A DNA stretch of 35,788 bases from Saccharopolyspora shandongensis. GTDB taxonomy: Bacteria; Actinomycetota; Actinomycetes; Mycobacteriales; Pseudonocardiaceae. Location of the stretch: the NCBI RefSeq assembly GCF_900106995.1, contig NZ_FNOK01000079.1:1-35788 (forward strand), given 5' to 3'. The notes under the pieces are model-generated. The model ran no database searches and had not been told where the DNA came from. It saw only the letters and a list, made by a program, of their open reading frames with translations. Below are positions 8,349 through 15,730 of the stretch, one piece after another; within the stretch, counting starts at the first letter, position 1, and each line of letters starts with the position of its first letter. A program made the translations under genes and the position numbers.

Positions 8349-9986
8349 TCATGCCTCCAGGCGGGCGAGCAGCTCGCGCGGCACGACCTTGCCGGTGGCG
8401 TTGCGCGGCAGCTCGTCGAGGAACACCACATCGCGGGGCATGGCGAACTTCGACAGCCTGCCGCGGAGCCGGTCCCGCAGCCGCTCGGCGTCCAGGTCGC
8501 CGTCCGCGCGGAGCGCCACGAACGCCGCGAGCCGCTGCCCGAACTCGGCGTCGTCGACGCCGATGACGGCGGCCTCGGACACCTCCGGCATCCCGGCGAT
8601 GGCGTCCTCGGTCTCCTTGGGGTAGACGTTCTCGCCGCCGGAGATGATCATGTCGTCTTCGCGGCCGACGACGAACAGCCGTCCGGTGGCGTCGATGCGC
8701 CCGAGGTCGCCGGTGGACATCAGCCCGTCGCGGATCTCCCGGCTGCTGCCGTTGGTGTAGCCCTCGAAGAGCATGTCGTTGCCCGCGAAGATCCGCCCGG
8801 GCGCGCCGCGGCGCACCGGTGTCCCGTCCTCGCCGAGGATGCGCACGATCGTGCCTCTCGGCGGCCGGCCCGCGGTGGCGGGCGCGGCGCGCAGGTCCTG
8901 CGGCGTCGCGATGCTCACCCACGACACCTCGGTGGAGCCGTAGAGGTTGTAGAGCACCGGCCCGAAGGCGCGCTGGAACCTGGTGGCCAGGTCGGCGGGC
9001 AGTGCCGAACCGCTGCTCGCCACGATGCGCAGCGCGTCGTGGCCGTACTTCGTGCGGATCCGGTCGGGGAGTTCGAGGATGCGCTGCAGCATCACCGGCA
9101 CCGCGAACATCGACGTGCACTGGTGGCGTTCCACTGCGCTGAGCGCGTACTCGGGATCGAACTTGCGGTGCAGCACCAGGGTCGCGCCGAGCACGGAGCC
9201 GAGCTGGAACGCCGCGATTCCCCAGGTGTGGAACAGCGGCGCGCTGACGAGCACTCGTTCGCCGCTGCGCAGCGGCACCCGCGACAGGATCGACGCCGCG
9301 GGGGCCAGCCCCGGCGGATCTGGGCGGCGGGCGCCCTTCGGGGTTCCGGTGGTGCCGGAGGTCAGCACGATCATCCGGGAGTGCCGGCCCGGCCGGGGCA
9401 GCTGCTTGGCCGGGGAGGTGGTGATCAGGTGCTCGAGGGTGTCGTGGCGGGTGGTGCCCTCGGTCCACGCCAGCACGGCATCGAGGTCCTCGGGCAGGTT
9501 CGGCAGGTGGCTGCGGAACTCGGCGTCCAGGACGAGCAGGCCGACCCGCTGCTCGGCGATCACGTCGACGAGCTGGCGGGTGCTCAGGCCGGTGTTGAGC
9601 AGCACCACGTCGACGCCGAGCTTGGCGGCGGCGACGATCGTTTCGACCGGACCGTGGTGGTTGCGGCACAGCACGCCGATCCGGGTGTCGCCGGGAACGC
9701 GGTCGCGCAGGCCGTTGGCCAGCCGGGTGGTGCGCTGCGAGAGTTCGGCGTAGCTGAGCGCACCGCGCTCGTCGATCACGGCCGGGCGGTCGGCGTGGCG
9801 CACCGAGCCGACGGCGAAGCCCAGTGGCGGCGAGATGCCCCAGCGCCGCCAGGCGAGGACGATCCGCAGCAGCTTGTCCGGCCGGAGCGGGCTGATCACT
9901 CCCTGCTTGGCCAGGACGAACGCCGTGTGCAGGCCGGACGTGCCGCGCCCGAGGAGCGCGGCTGATCGTTGCCAGAACGTGCTCAC
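8349..9986 (-). CDS. AMP-dependent acyl-CoA synthetase (FadD-like)
   Basis: The 545-residue enzyme belongs to the ANL superfamily, which activates carboxylic acids as acyl-AMP and transfers them to CoA. It has the P-loop core motif MIVLTSGTTGTPKGARR (near residue 195), the A5 box LYNLYGSTEVSWVS, the A7 box STGDLGRID, the hinge DDMIISGGENVYPKE, and near the end the conserved Lys in LPRNATGKVVPREL. The N-terminus, with a hydrophobic stretch before the ANL domain, resembles mycobacterial FadD2/FadD12-type proteins, and the substrate is probably a fatty acid. The start GTG 9986 has GAGAGG 7 bases upstream. The reading frame extends further upstream but passes a terminator hairpin, so that part is not coding. 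It is monocistronic by its spacing of 48 bp to orn and no overlap. Confidence 0.92.
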   Translation of the reverse strand: MSTFWQRSAALLGRGTSGLHTAFVLAKQGVISPLRPDKLLRIVLAWRRWGISPPLGFAVGSVRHADRPAVIDERGALSYAELSQRTTRLANGLRDRVPGDTRIGVLCRNHHGPVETIVAAAKLGVDVVLLNTGLSTRQLVDVIAEQRVGLLVLDAEFRSHLPNLPEDLDAVLAWTEGTTRHDTLEHLITTSPAKQLPRPGRHSRMIVLTSGTTGTPKGARRPDPPGLAPAASILSRVPLRSGERVLVSAPLFHTWGIAAFQLGSVLGATLVLHRKFDPEYALSAVERHQCTSMFAVPVMLQRILELPDRIRTKYGHDALRIVASSGSALPADLATRFQRAFGPVLYNLYGSTEVSWVSIATPQDLRAAPATAGRPPRGTIVRILGEDGTPVRRGAPGRIFAGNDMLFEGYTNGSSREIRDGLMSTGDLGRIDATGRLFVVGREDDMIISGGENVYPKETEDAIAGMPEVSEAAVIGVDDAEFGQRLAAFVALRADGDLDAERLRDRLRGRLSKFAMPRDVVFLDELPRNATGKVVPRELLARLEA

Positions 9987-10062
9987 GCAGTCACCTCTCG
10001 GTCGCCAGGTTACCGGGAGTAGATAATGCCGTGAGCGGACTGCGCGGGGAAGACCGAGATCA

Positions 10063-10100
10063 CGAGAGCGGGGGCGGACCGTCGTCCGCCCCCGCTCTCG
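10063..10100 (-). terminator. Strong hairpin after the small unknown gene
   Basis: A 16-bp perfect GC-rich stem spans 10063-10078 and 10085-10100 with a 6-base loop, 9 bp beyond the stop codon of the minus-strand gene at 10109. There is no T-run, as is usual in high-GC actinobacteria. Confidence 0.75.
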
Positions 10101-10108
10101 CCGGGTGT

Positions 10109-10306
10109 TCACTCCAGCGTGGCGGCTTGCACGATCGCGTCGCGCAAGGCCGCGCGCAGCCTGCCGACCTCCAGCGGCGACAGCACTGCGGTCTCGCCCG
10201 GCGGGGCGATCAGCACGACGTTCTCCTGGTTCACGAACACCGCCATGTCCCGACGCCTGCCGGCGACATCGCGGCAGCTCACATGCCACTGCTTGGTGGG
10301 CTCCAC
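10109..10306 (-). CDS. Small protein of unknown function (65 aa)
   Basis: I do not recognise this family. The 65-residue sequence begins VEPTKQWHVSCRDVAGRRRD, continues MAVFVNQENVVLIAPPGETA and ends in a helix, SPLEVGRLRAALRDAIVQAA. The composition suggests a small soluble alpha/beta protein. The start GTG 10306 was chosen because GGGGA lies 4 bases upstream and because translation before it looks non-coding. A longer frame is open to 10432. Support for it being real comes from strong third-position GC, a credible ribosome binding site and a strong terminator hairpin immediately after the stop. It is separated from the neighbouring genes and is probably monocistronic. Confidence 0.65.
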   Translation of the reverse strand: MEPTKQWHVSCRDVAGRRRDMAVFVNQENVVLIAPPGETAVLSPLEVGRLRAALRDAIVQAATLE

Positions 10307-10499
10307 GATCCCCAGCCTCCCTGGTGCAGTTCGCGCGCTCTGCCTCCAGCGCGCGGTTTGATCGAGGGACGCGGTTGGGTATGAACCGTGACGGCATATG
10401 CCAGGATCAGTCGCGAGAGTGGCCCAGGGCACATCCCCATCGGATGTTCTGGGAATACCGGGTGATCGCTCACCCGAGGCGGTTCCCGGAAAAGCAGAA

Positions 10500-10528
10500 G
10501 TCCGCAGCTCCTGTTCGAAGCTGCGGAC
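10500..10528 (-). terminator. Terminator hairpin downstream of the 248-aa gene
   Basis: The stem GTCCGCAGCT/AGCTGCGGAC has a 9-base loop and is placed 22 bp after the minus-strand stop codon at 10550. The stretch flanking it on the minus-strand 3' side, rich in T on that strand (CTTCTGCTTTTCCGG), supports termination. Confidence 0.75.
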
Positions 10529-10549
10529 GTGAGTTCGGCGGGCTGGTTC

Positions 10550-11296
10550 TCAGACCGGGCGGACCACCAGGCCGTTCGCCTCGGCGGTGAAGGTGACCGC
10601 CGCTTCTTCGAAGTCGGCGATCGGCAGTTCGTCGCGGACCAGCCGGTGCGGCGCGTCGAAGGCCTCCACCCGGATCTCGCCGGTGGTCAGCGTGCGCTCC
10701 GGGAAGTCCACGCCGCCGACCTTGGCCTCCAGCTCGCTGCCCCGCACCGTGATGGTCAACCAGCCGCCGGGCACCGTCAGCTGCTCGCCGTCGTAGGTCA
10801 GGGTGAGCCGGCTGGCGGCGGGGTCCTCGGAGCGGACGGCGACGTGCGAGATCGCGACGTCGCGGTGGCCCGAGTCGCCGGCCAGGGCGATCACGTCCCG
10901 CGTGACCTCCTCGGCCGCGCCGTCGCCCGGCTTCGGCGTGAGCACCGGGGCGCGCAGCTCGGCGGCCACCCGGTAGGGCTGCCACGACCCGGCGCCGATC
11001 AGATTGACCACCGCGGTGACGTCGACGTCGGCCAGCAGCCGGGCGCTGCCCGGAGCCGGGGTCACCTCGACGGCGGCGACGTCGCGCCGGTTCAGCAGCT
11101 CGCGCAGCGCCTTCGCGCGCTGCCTGCTGTTGCGGTCGAATCCGCGGGTGATCGCCACCGTCCCCGAACCGGCAGCCGCCACGGCGGCTTCGGTCAGGTC
11201 CGCCAGCGGGGCCCAGATCCGGGCGGGATCCTCCGGCCGGGGTTGCCGGCGGGAACGGGCGAAGCTCGGGGCATCGGTCGTGGTTTCCATCATCAA
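10550..11296 (-). CDS. Conserved-type protein of unknown function (248 aa), possibly a degenerate lipid/NAD kinase-fold protein
   Basis: I do not recognise a specific family. Residues about 45-130 look like an alpha/beta domain (GTVAITRGFDRNSRQRAKAL, then TAVVNLIGAGSWQPYRVAAE). Residues about 155-248 look like a beta-sandwich (RLTLTYDGEQLTVPGGWLTI and a C-terminal run of strands ending GLVVRPV). This order loosely recalls the diacylglycerol/NAD kinase fold, but the GGDG nucleotide-binding signature is absent, so enzymatic activity as a kinase is unlikely. There is no signal peptide or membrane segment. Several ATGs cluster at the N-terminus, and I give the first. Coding quality is strong and a terminator hairpin follows the stop. 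It stands alone, divergent from the lipoyl-like gene at 11503. Confidence 0.75.
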   Translation of the reverse strand: MMMETTTDAPSFARSRRQPRPEDPARIWAPLADLTEAAVAAAGSGTVAITRGFDRNSRQRAKALRELLNRRDVAAVEVTPAPGSARLLADVDVTAVVNLIGAGSWQPYRVAAELRAPVLTPKPGDGAAEEVTRDVIALAGDSGHRDVAISHVAVRSEDPAASRLTLTYDGEQLTVPGGWLTITVRGSELEAKVGGVDFPERTLTTGEIRVEAFDAPHRLVRDELPIADFEEAAVTFTAEANGLVVRPV

Positions 11297-11502
11297 CCAC
11301 TTTAGTCCGCGATGAAGGGTCCCCTTGCCTACCGGTGGGTGCCTTCACGGTGTGAATTCGATCGCTGTGTCGATTCCGGCCGAATTCGGATGGGCCGATC
11401 GGCGCAGGCGGACGCTCGGCGACCGGAGCGCTCCGGCGGCCGAACGGTCTTGTCGCGCCGCGCACCTGGGGCAATGCTGGGGCGATCATCGAGGGGGGCG
11501 GG

Positions 11503-11760
11503 ATGACCGAGGTGCATTTCCCCGAGTTCGGACGCAGGCAGGCCGGTCGCGCTCCGGCGCGCGGCGTGCTGGTGTGCTGGCTGGTCGCTGACGGCAGCCG
11601 GGTGCGGGTGGGCGACCGGCTGGCGGAGGTCCGGGTGGGCGGCGATTGCTGCGCCCGGACGGTCGGCTGGGTTTCCGCACTGGCCACCGGCACGCTGTGG
11701 CACCAGGTGCGGCCCGGCGAGGTGCTCACCGCCGGCGTGGTGGTGGGCCTGATCGATTGA
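11503..11760 (+). CDS. Stand-alone lipoyl/biotinyl-like domain protein lacking the acceptor lysine
   Basis: The 85-residue protein folds, by pattern, as one lipoyl/biotinyl attachment domain. VLVCWLVADGSRVRVGDRLAEV matches the first half (as in E2 proteins, V..WLVKEGD.V..G..LAEV), and GWVSALATGTLWHQVRPGEV...AGVVVGLID matches the second half. At the hairpin where a functional domain has D-K-A or M-K-M the sequence is RVGGDCCAR, with no Lys, so it cannot be lipoylated or biotinylated. Two adjacent Cys sit at that turn. ATG 11503 has a run of G (AGGGGGGCGGG) directly upstream. It has no partner gene: the E2, E1 or carboxylase genes expected for such a domain are absent nearby. Confidence 0.75.
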   Translation: MTEVHFPEFGRRQAGRAPARGVLVCWLVADGSRVRVGDRLAEVRVGGDCCARTVGWVSALATGTLWHQVRPGEVLTAGVVVGLID

Positions 11761-11872
11761 GAGCCGGTCGCGAGGTTGCGGCCAGGCGGGGTCTTCCGCA
11801 AAACCGGGTCGAAAACGGCAAGGCGGGCGAGGGCGTGGTCGCGGGCCGGCGGCGGTTGTTAGGTTGGTGGCA

Positions 11873-11946
11873 GTGACGCGGGGTGCCCGGCTGCCGGGCT
11901 GAGAACAGACCCGTTGAACCTGACCTAGCTCGTACTAGCGGAGGGA
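11873..11946 (+). promoter_or_regulatory. TPP riboswitch (THI element)
   Basis: Conserved blocks of the thiamine pyrophosphate riboswitch are present in order: CGGGGTGCCCGG, GGGCTGAGAACAGACCCGTT, GAACCTGACCTAGCTC, and a 3' strand TACTAGCGGAGGGA. The last block contains the GGAGG that serves as the ribosome binding site of thiD (ATG at 11951). This placement points to control of translation start: with TPP bound the site is sequestered (established behaviour of the class, inferred here). Confidence 0.95.
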
Positions 11947-11950
11947 CGTC

Positions 11951-12748
11951 ATGGTTCCCAATGTGCTGACCATCGCCGGCACCGACCCCAGCGGCGGGGC
12001 GGGCGTGCAGGCCGACCTGAAGACCTTCTCGGCGCACGGCGCCTACGGCATGTCCGTGATCACCGCGCTGGTCGCGCAGACCACCACCGGGGTTTCCGAG
12101 GTCCACGAGGTGCCGCCGGAGTTCATCACCGCGCAGCTGGTCACGCTGCTCGACGACGTGCGGGTGGACGCGGTCAAGATCGGCATGCTGGCCAACGCCG
12201 AGGTGATCCGCGCGGTGGTCGAGGCGCTCGACCGCTACGCGCCGCCGCACGTCGTGCTGGATCCGGTCATGGTCGCCAAGAGCGGGGACCGGCTGCTCGC
12301 CCCGGAGGCGGTCGGCGCGCTGCGCGAGGAGCTGCTGCCGCGGGTGGACCTGATCACCCCGAACCTGCCGGAGGCCGCGGACCTGCTGGGCGAGCCGGAG
12401 CTCACCGACCCCGCCGACATGCCCGCGCAGGCCGAGCGGCTGGCCGGGCTGGGGGCGAAGCAGGTGCTGCTCAAGGGCGGTCACCTCGACGGCGGGACCA
12501 GCGTGGATCTGCTGTACGGCGACGGGATCGCCGAGTTCCTCTCCAGCGAGCGGGTCGCGACCACCAACGACCACGGCACCGGCTGCACGCTGTCGGCCGC
12601 GATCGCGGCGCTGCGTCCGCAGCGCGGCGACTGGCTCGAAGCGGTGCGCGAGGCCAAGGAGTACCTGACGGAGGCCCTGCGCGCCTCCGACCGGCTCGAC
12701 GTGGGCCACGGCCACGGCCCGGTCCACCACTTCCACCACTGGTGGTGA
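11951..12748 (+). CDS. thiD: Hydroxymethylpyrimidine/phosphomethylpyrimidine kinase
   Basis: The 265-residue ribokinase-fold enzyme phosphorylates HMP and HMP-P to give HMP-PP for thiamine synthesis. The N-terminal signature LTIAGTDPSGGAGVQADLKT and the following FSAHGAYGMSVITALVAQ are diagnostic. VVLDPVMVAKSGDRLL lies near residue 100, and the anion hole/catalytic motif NDHGTGCTLSAAIAA near residue 205 contains the catalytic Cys/Asp region. The length is normal. The start ATG 11951 is 6 bases after GGAGG, which is part of the TPP riboswitch. tenA follows 283 bp downstream on the same strand with a dispersed repeat in between. The pair fits HMP salvage, tenA supplying HMP from degraded thiamine. 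Confidence 0.97.
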   Translation: MVPNVLTIAGTDPSGGAGVQADLKTFSAHGAYGMSVITALVAQTTTGVSEVHEVPPEFITAQLVTLLDDVRVDAVKIGMLANAEVIRAVVEALDRYAPPHVVLDPVMVAKSGDRLLAPEAVGALREELLPRVDLITPNLPEAADLLGEPELTDPADMPAQAERLAGLGAKQVLLKGGHLDGGTSVDLLYGDGIAEFLSSERVATTNDHGTGCTLSAAIAALRPQRGDWLEAVREAKEYLTEALRASDRLDVGHGHGPVHHFHHWW

Positions 12749-12796
12749 CCTTCTCGGGATTTCCAGGCTCGTTCTGCGCGGCGGTGCGAGTAGCGC

Positions 12797-13013
12797 CCCC
12801 TGCGGGAGATGCGGCCGCCGCCTGGACTGTGGGAGCCCCTCCAATACGCGGTATCGGGCTGTCCTCGCCCAGTGGCCCAGAAGGGCGGGCACGGCCTGAG
12901 AACCCGCGGTGGTGCCAGCTTCGTAGGTGGGCCAAGCGCTTCGCCGCTTCAAGAACAAGAGCCGGAACCGACTTCCCAAACACCTGTAGAGCCCTGAGCG
13001 CAAGGGCTCCCAC
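12797..13013 (+). repeat. Dispersed intergenic repeat, copy A
   Basis: This fills the thiD-tenA gap. About 150 bases (12797-12953) match, in reverse orientation, the element at 15731-15917. Shared blocks include CCAATACGCGG, CCTCGCCCAGT, GCCCAGAAG and CTGAGAACCCGCGG. In addition, GTGGGAGCCC at 12829-12838 is answered by its reverse complement at 13004-13013, like terminal inverted repeats around a roughly 185-bp unit. No reading frame of merit is in it. It may influence readthrough from thiD to tenA. Confidence 0.75.
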
Positions 13014-13031
13014 CCGCTACGAGAGGTTCTG

Positions 13032-13742
13032 ATGAGCAAGCTGCCCGCTCCGCCCGCCGACGGTTTCTGCGCCAAGGCCTGGGCGCACACCGCCGATCTG
13101 CAGCAGGCGATCGTCGAGCACCCGTTCAACGCCGCGCTGACCGACGGCACCCTGGACCGCGACCGCTTCGCGTTCTACATCGTGCAGGACGCGCGCTACC
13201 TGGTCGGTTTCGCGCAGGCGCTGGCCGCCGCCGCGACGCGCGCGGACAACGCCGAGGACGCCGCGTTCCTCGCCGGCGCCTCGCAGGGCGCGCTGGTCGA
13301 GGAGCGCCGGTTGCACGCCGGGTACGTCGCCGAGTTCGGCCTGACCGACACCGAGATCGCCGGGATCGGCACGTCCCCGTCCTGCCTGGCCTATACCTCG
13401 TTCCTGCGCGCGAACGCGCTGACCGAGTCGTACCCGGTGCTGCTGGCGGCGATCCTGCCGTGCTTCTGGGTGTACCAGCACGTCGGCACCGCGATCCTGG
13501 AGACCACCGGCGGCGCTGAGGGGCACCCGTACCGGGCGTGGATCCAGACCTACGCCGACGACGAGTTCGCCGCGGCAGTGCTGACCGCCCGCGACCTCAC
13601 CGATCGGGTCGCCGCAGCCGCGGACGAGGAAACCCGGCGGCGGATGCTCGAAGCGTTCACCCGGGCCACCGAGTACGAGTGGCTGTTCTGGAACAGCGCC
13701 TGGATCAAGGAGGAATGGCCGACCGCGCGCTTCCTCGGCTGA
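13032..13742 (+). CDS. tenA: Aminopyrimidine aminohydrolase / thiaminase II
   Basis: The 236-residue, all-helical TenA-family enzyme hydrolyses amino-HMP (and thiamine) to release hydroxymethylpyrimidine for reuse. The motif AILPCFWVYQHVG places the catalytic Cys at residue 144, equivalent to Cys135 of the Bacillus enzyme. AFTRATEYEWLFW near residue 217 carries the conserved Glu, and the substrate-binding Asp region FYIVQDARYLVGFAQAL lies near 48-64. The length fits the family. ATG 13032 has GAGAGG 5 bases upstream. Its position after the riboswitch-controlled thiD supports a role in thiamine salvage. Whether it shares the thiD transcript depends on the repeat-filled gap. Confidence 0.95.
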   Translation: MSKLPAPPADGFCAKAWAHTADLQQAIVEHPFNAALTDGTLDRDRFAFYIVQDARYLVGFAQALAAAATRADNAEDAAFLAGASQGALVEERRLHAGYVAEFGLTDTEIAGIGTSPSCLAYTSFLRANALTESYPVLLAAILPCFWVYQHVGTAILETTGGAEGHPYRAWIQTYADDEFAAAVLTARDLTDRVAAAADEETRRRMLEAFTRATEYEWLFWNSAWIKEEWPTARFLG

Positions 13743-13749
13743 GGATTTT

Positions 13750-13794
13750 CCCGGCTCGCCCGCGCAGCGGCGCAAGTTGTGCGGGCTGGCCGGG
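13750..13794 (+). terminator. Probable terminator hairpin after tenA
   Basis: CCCGGC and GCCCGCGC at 13750-13765 pair with GCGGGC and GCCGGG at 13781-13794, interrupted by a 2-base internal loop, starting 8 bp after the tenA stop. It is imperfect but GC-rich. Confidence 0.45.
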
Positions 13795-13980
13795 CGGCAG
13801 CAGGCCGACGGGCGAAACCCGTTGCGGGGTGGGAAGAATCCGCGCCGGCTCGATGTGACCGGGCGCACATGTTGCACCGCTAACGTATCGTGCGGTGCAG
13901 CGATTCTCTGTGCGAGACGCCCGTCCGGGCGAGGAGCAAAGCGTGGGTTCTCCCCACCCGTGGACGGAGTTTCGTCGGCC

Positions 13981-14115
13981 GTGGGCACTTCTCTTCTGAT
14001 CGTCATGGCGGGCATGCTGGTGCCCGTGCTGGCGGCTGCGCCGTTCTACATCGCCGACCGCCGCCGGCAGCGCGAAGACGCCGCCGGCGCGCGGGGGTCA
14101 GATCAGCGCCCGTAG
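13981..14115 (+). CDS. Small single-pass membrane protein (44 aa)
   Basis: The frame from GTG 13981 encodes VGTSLLIVMAGMLVPVLA, a hydrophobic helix, followed by AAPFYIADRRRQRED and a short charged, Ala/Gly-rich tail. Positive charges after the helix predict an N-out, C-in orientation. Codon third positions are almost all G or C, as in real genes here. The ribosome binding site is weak: GGAG lies 11 bases upstream. The 3' end overlaps the end of the minus-strand pyruvyl transferase gene by 13 bp, tail to tail. I do not recognise a family, and it may be spurious. Confidence 0.45.
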   Translation: MGTSLLIVMAGMLVPVLAAAPFYIADRRRQREDAAGARGSDQRP

Positions 14116-15218
14116 ATCGACTTCGCCAGTTCTTCCTTGCCCTGCTTCAGCTCTCGCAGCACGTCGGTGGCGAATCCGCCGCTGGTCGGCATGGCCGGGA
14201 TCCGCAGCCCCTCGCTGAGCGTCCAGCCGGAACCGCGGTCGATCAGCGACCGGTGCTTGTTGGTGTAGTAGCCCGAGTTGATCGACACCGCGACGCCGTG
14301 CGCCCCGGCCGCCGCGGCCATCAGGTGCAGGTGGAACCGGCTGGACAGCCAGCGCTGCCCGGCCGCCGCGGGCAGCCCGGCGTCCATGATCTCGGCGAAC
14401 GGGTAGAACCGGGCGCCCGGCAGGTCGTGCTCGACCAGCGCGAAGACCTCGCGGTCCACCCGCGGGATGCCCTCCACGATGCCGACCTGCTCGGGCCGCA
14501 CGCCCCATGCGCCGAGCGTGTCCAGCAGGAATCCGGCCAGCGCGGGCACCGTCACGTCGAGCAGGTCCGACTGCAGGCACACCACGACCTCGCGCAGGTC
14601 GTCGTCCCGGTACAGGCCGGGTTCGACGCCGAAGAACATGTCGTCGCCGGTGTGCGAGGCGGCGCCGGCCAGCGCCACCGACGGCTCGTCGCGCACGTCG
14701 ACGACGTCGAACTGCGCGGCGAGGTTGCGCAGCAGCGGCTCCGCTTCGGGCGCGACCGGCCAGAAGCCCTGGCCGGTCATCACCGCCCGGCCGCCGGACC
14801 GCCGGGTCGCCGCCACCGCGGCGGCGAGCAGGCCGAGGTGGCGCGGCCAGATGCCGTTGACGAACCCGCCGCCGATGACGTGCACCAGGTCGGCCCGGGC
14901 GGCCAGTTCGATGCCCGCCACCCAGCGCGGCGCCAGCCCCGGGTTGTCGATCGCGTGCTGCACGAACGACGCGACCTCCCACGGCCCGTCGGCCGGGGCT
15001 TCCCAGCACAGCCGCCAGAACGTGTCGGTGAACCGGATTCGCGGGTGCAGGTGGCCGAGCAGCACCTCGCTCGGTCCGGGGTTGGGGCAGTCGACCCAGA
15101 TCTCGCTGTCCGGGGCCACGCGCGCCAGGTGCTTCAGCCAGGCCGCGGCGATCAGTTCGTCCCCGTAGTTCGGATGTCCGGTGGTGGCGACCAGGTAGAT
15201 GGTCGGCGGGTTGGTCAA
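14103..15218 (-). CDS. Polysaccharide pyruvyl transferase family protein
   Basis: The 371-residue protein matches the CsaB/WcaK-like polysaccharide pyruvyl transferase family, GT-B-like enzymes that move a pyruvyl ketal from phosphoenolpyruvate to a cell-surface sugar. Visible family marks are the N-terminal YLVATTGHPNYGDELIAAAW, the middle DLVHVIGGGFVNG and DVVDVRDEPSVAL, and the C-terminal WLSSRFHLHLMAAAAGA, where the Arg-x-His element of the active site lies. No transmembrane segment or signal peptide is present. The likely start is TTG 15218, 7 bases after GGAG. The surrounding genes give no glycan pathway, so the acceptor is unknown. It could equally be a member with a different transfer activity. 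Confidence 0.82.
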   Translation of the reverse strand: MTNPPTIYLVATTGHPNYGDELIAAAWLKHLARVAPDSEIWVDCPNPGPSEVLLGHLHPRIRFTDTFWRLCWEAPADGPWEVASFVQHAIDNPGLAPRWVAGIELAARADLVHVIGGGFVNGIWPRHLGLLAAAVAATRRSGGRAVMTGQGFWPVAPEAEPLLRNLAAQFDVVDVRDEPSVALAGAASHTGDDMFFGVEPGLYRDDDLREVVVCLQSDLLDVTVPALAGFLLDTLGAWGVRPEQVGIVEGIPRVDREVFALVEHDLPGARFYPFAEIMDAGLPAAAGQRWLSSRFHLHLMAAAAGAHGVAVSINSGYYTNKHRSLIDRGSGWTLSEGLRIPAMPTSGGFATDVLRELKQGKEELAKSIYGR

Positions 15219-15327
15219 CGGTGGGCTCCAGCCTTCGGGTGCCGAGTCCCTTTCGAACGTAGCAACGAAAAAGCCCCGAAGGCCGGGCGAGTGAGATCTC
15301 GCACCCGGTCACTGCCGCTGGTACTAA

Positions 15328-15346
15328 TTAGGTTGGGCTAACTTAA
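15328..15346 (+). promoter_or_regulatory. Iron box (IdeR/DtxR operator) upstream of the DUF2218 gene
   Basis: The 19 bases match the IdeR/DtxR consensus TTAGGTTAGGCTAACCTAA at 17 of 19 positions (differences at positions 8 and 16). It ends 13 bp before the TTG start at 15360, so a bound repressor would cover the promoter or early transcript. Confidence 0.9.
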
Positions 15347-15359
15347 CTTGGGAGGCGTT

Positions 15360-15659
15360 TTGACGATTCGATCGCAGGCGAAGGTGGGCACCGACAAGCC
15401 GTCCCGCTACGCGAAGCAGTTGTCCTCGCACCTAGGCCGGAAGTGCGAGGTGTCCGAGGAACCGGAAGGCATCCGCATCACCCTGCCCGCGGATCGCGGC
15501 GCGGGCAGCTGCCTGCTGGTGAGCGAGCCGGACGCGCTCGCCCTGCGCGCCGAGGCGGAGAACGCCGAGGTGCTCGACCGGGTGCAGGACGTGATCGGCC
15601 GCCACCTGGAGCGGTTCGGTCAGCGCGACGAGCTGACGGTCGACTGGACGAACGACTGA
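15360..15659 (+). CDS. DUF2218-family protein, iron-regulated
   Basis: The 99-residue protein matches the DUF2218 family: TIRSQAKVGTDKPSRYAKQL at the start, a central HLGRKCEVSEEPEGIRITLP, and the end DVIGRHLERFGQRDELTVDW. Members are small cytoplasmic alpha/beta proteins often found beside siderophore or iron-uptake genes, and their biochemical role is not established. A TTG at 15348 would add four residues, but GGGAGG lies between the two candidates and fits TTG 15360 with 4-base spacing. A near-consensus iron box lies just upstream, so the gene should be repressed when iron is plentiful. It is about 2 kb from the siderophore cluster, separated by three genes or repeats. Confidence 0.88.
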   Translation: MTIRSQAKVGTDKPSRYAKQLSSHLGRKCEVSEEPEGIRITLPADRGAGSCLLVSEPDALALRAEAENAEVLDRVQDVIGRHLERFGQRDELTVDWTND

Positions 15660-15730
15660 GTATTAACATTCGCTCGCTACAACAGGCGGCTAGGTCGGTA
15701 GCTCCATCTGCTCGACTGCAGTCAGCCGTC

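Noticed and set aside
8328..9965. Long plus-strand frame across the acyl-CoA synthetase gene
   Set aside because: It is a shadow of the ANL enzyme, which has all its motifs on the minus strand.
9987..10397. N-terminal extension of the acyl-CoA synthetase frame
   Set aside because: It passes through a strong terminator hairpin and the small gene at 10109; GTG 9986 has a good ribosome binding site.
11859..11877. Iron-box-like TTAGGTTGG just before the TPP riboswitch
   Set aside because: Only the left half matches the IdeR consensus; the right half has no dyad and the gene downstream is a thiamine gene.
14098..15312. A 404-codon minus-strand frame overlapping the pyruvyl transferase gene
   Set aside because: It is Arg/Ala/Gly-rich shadow translation of the real gene in another frame, without motifs.
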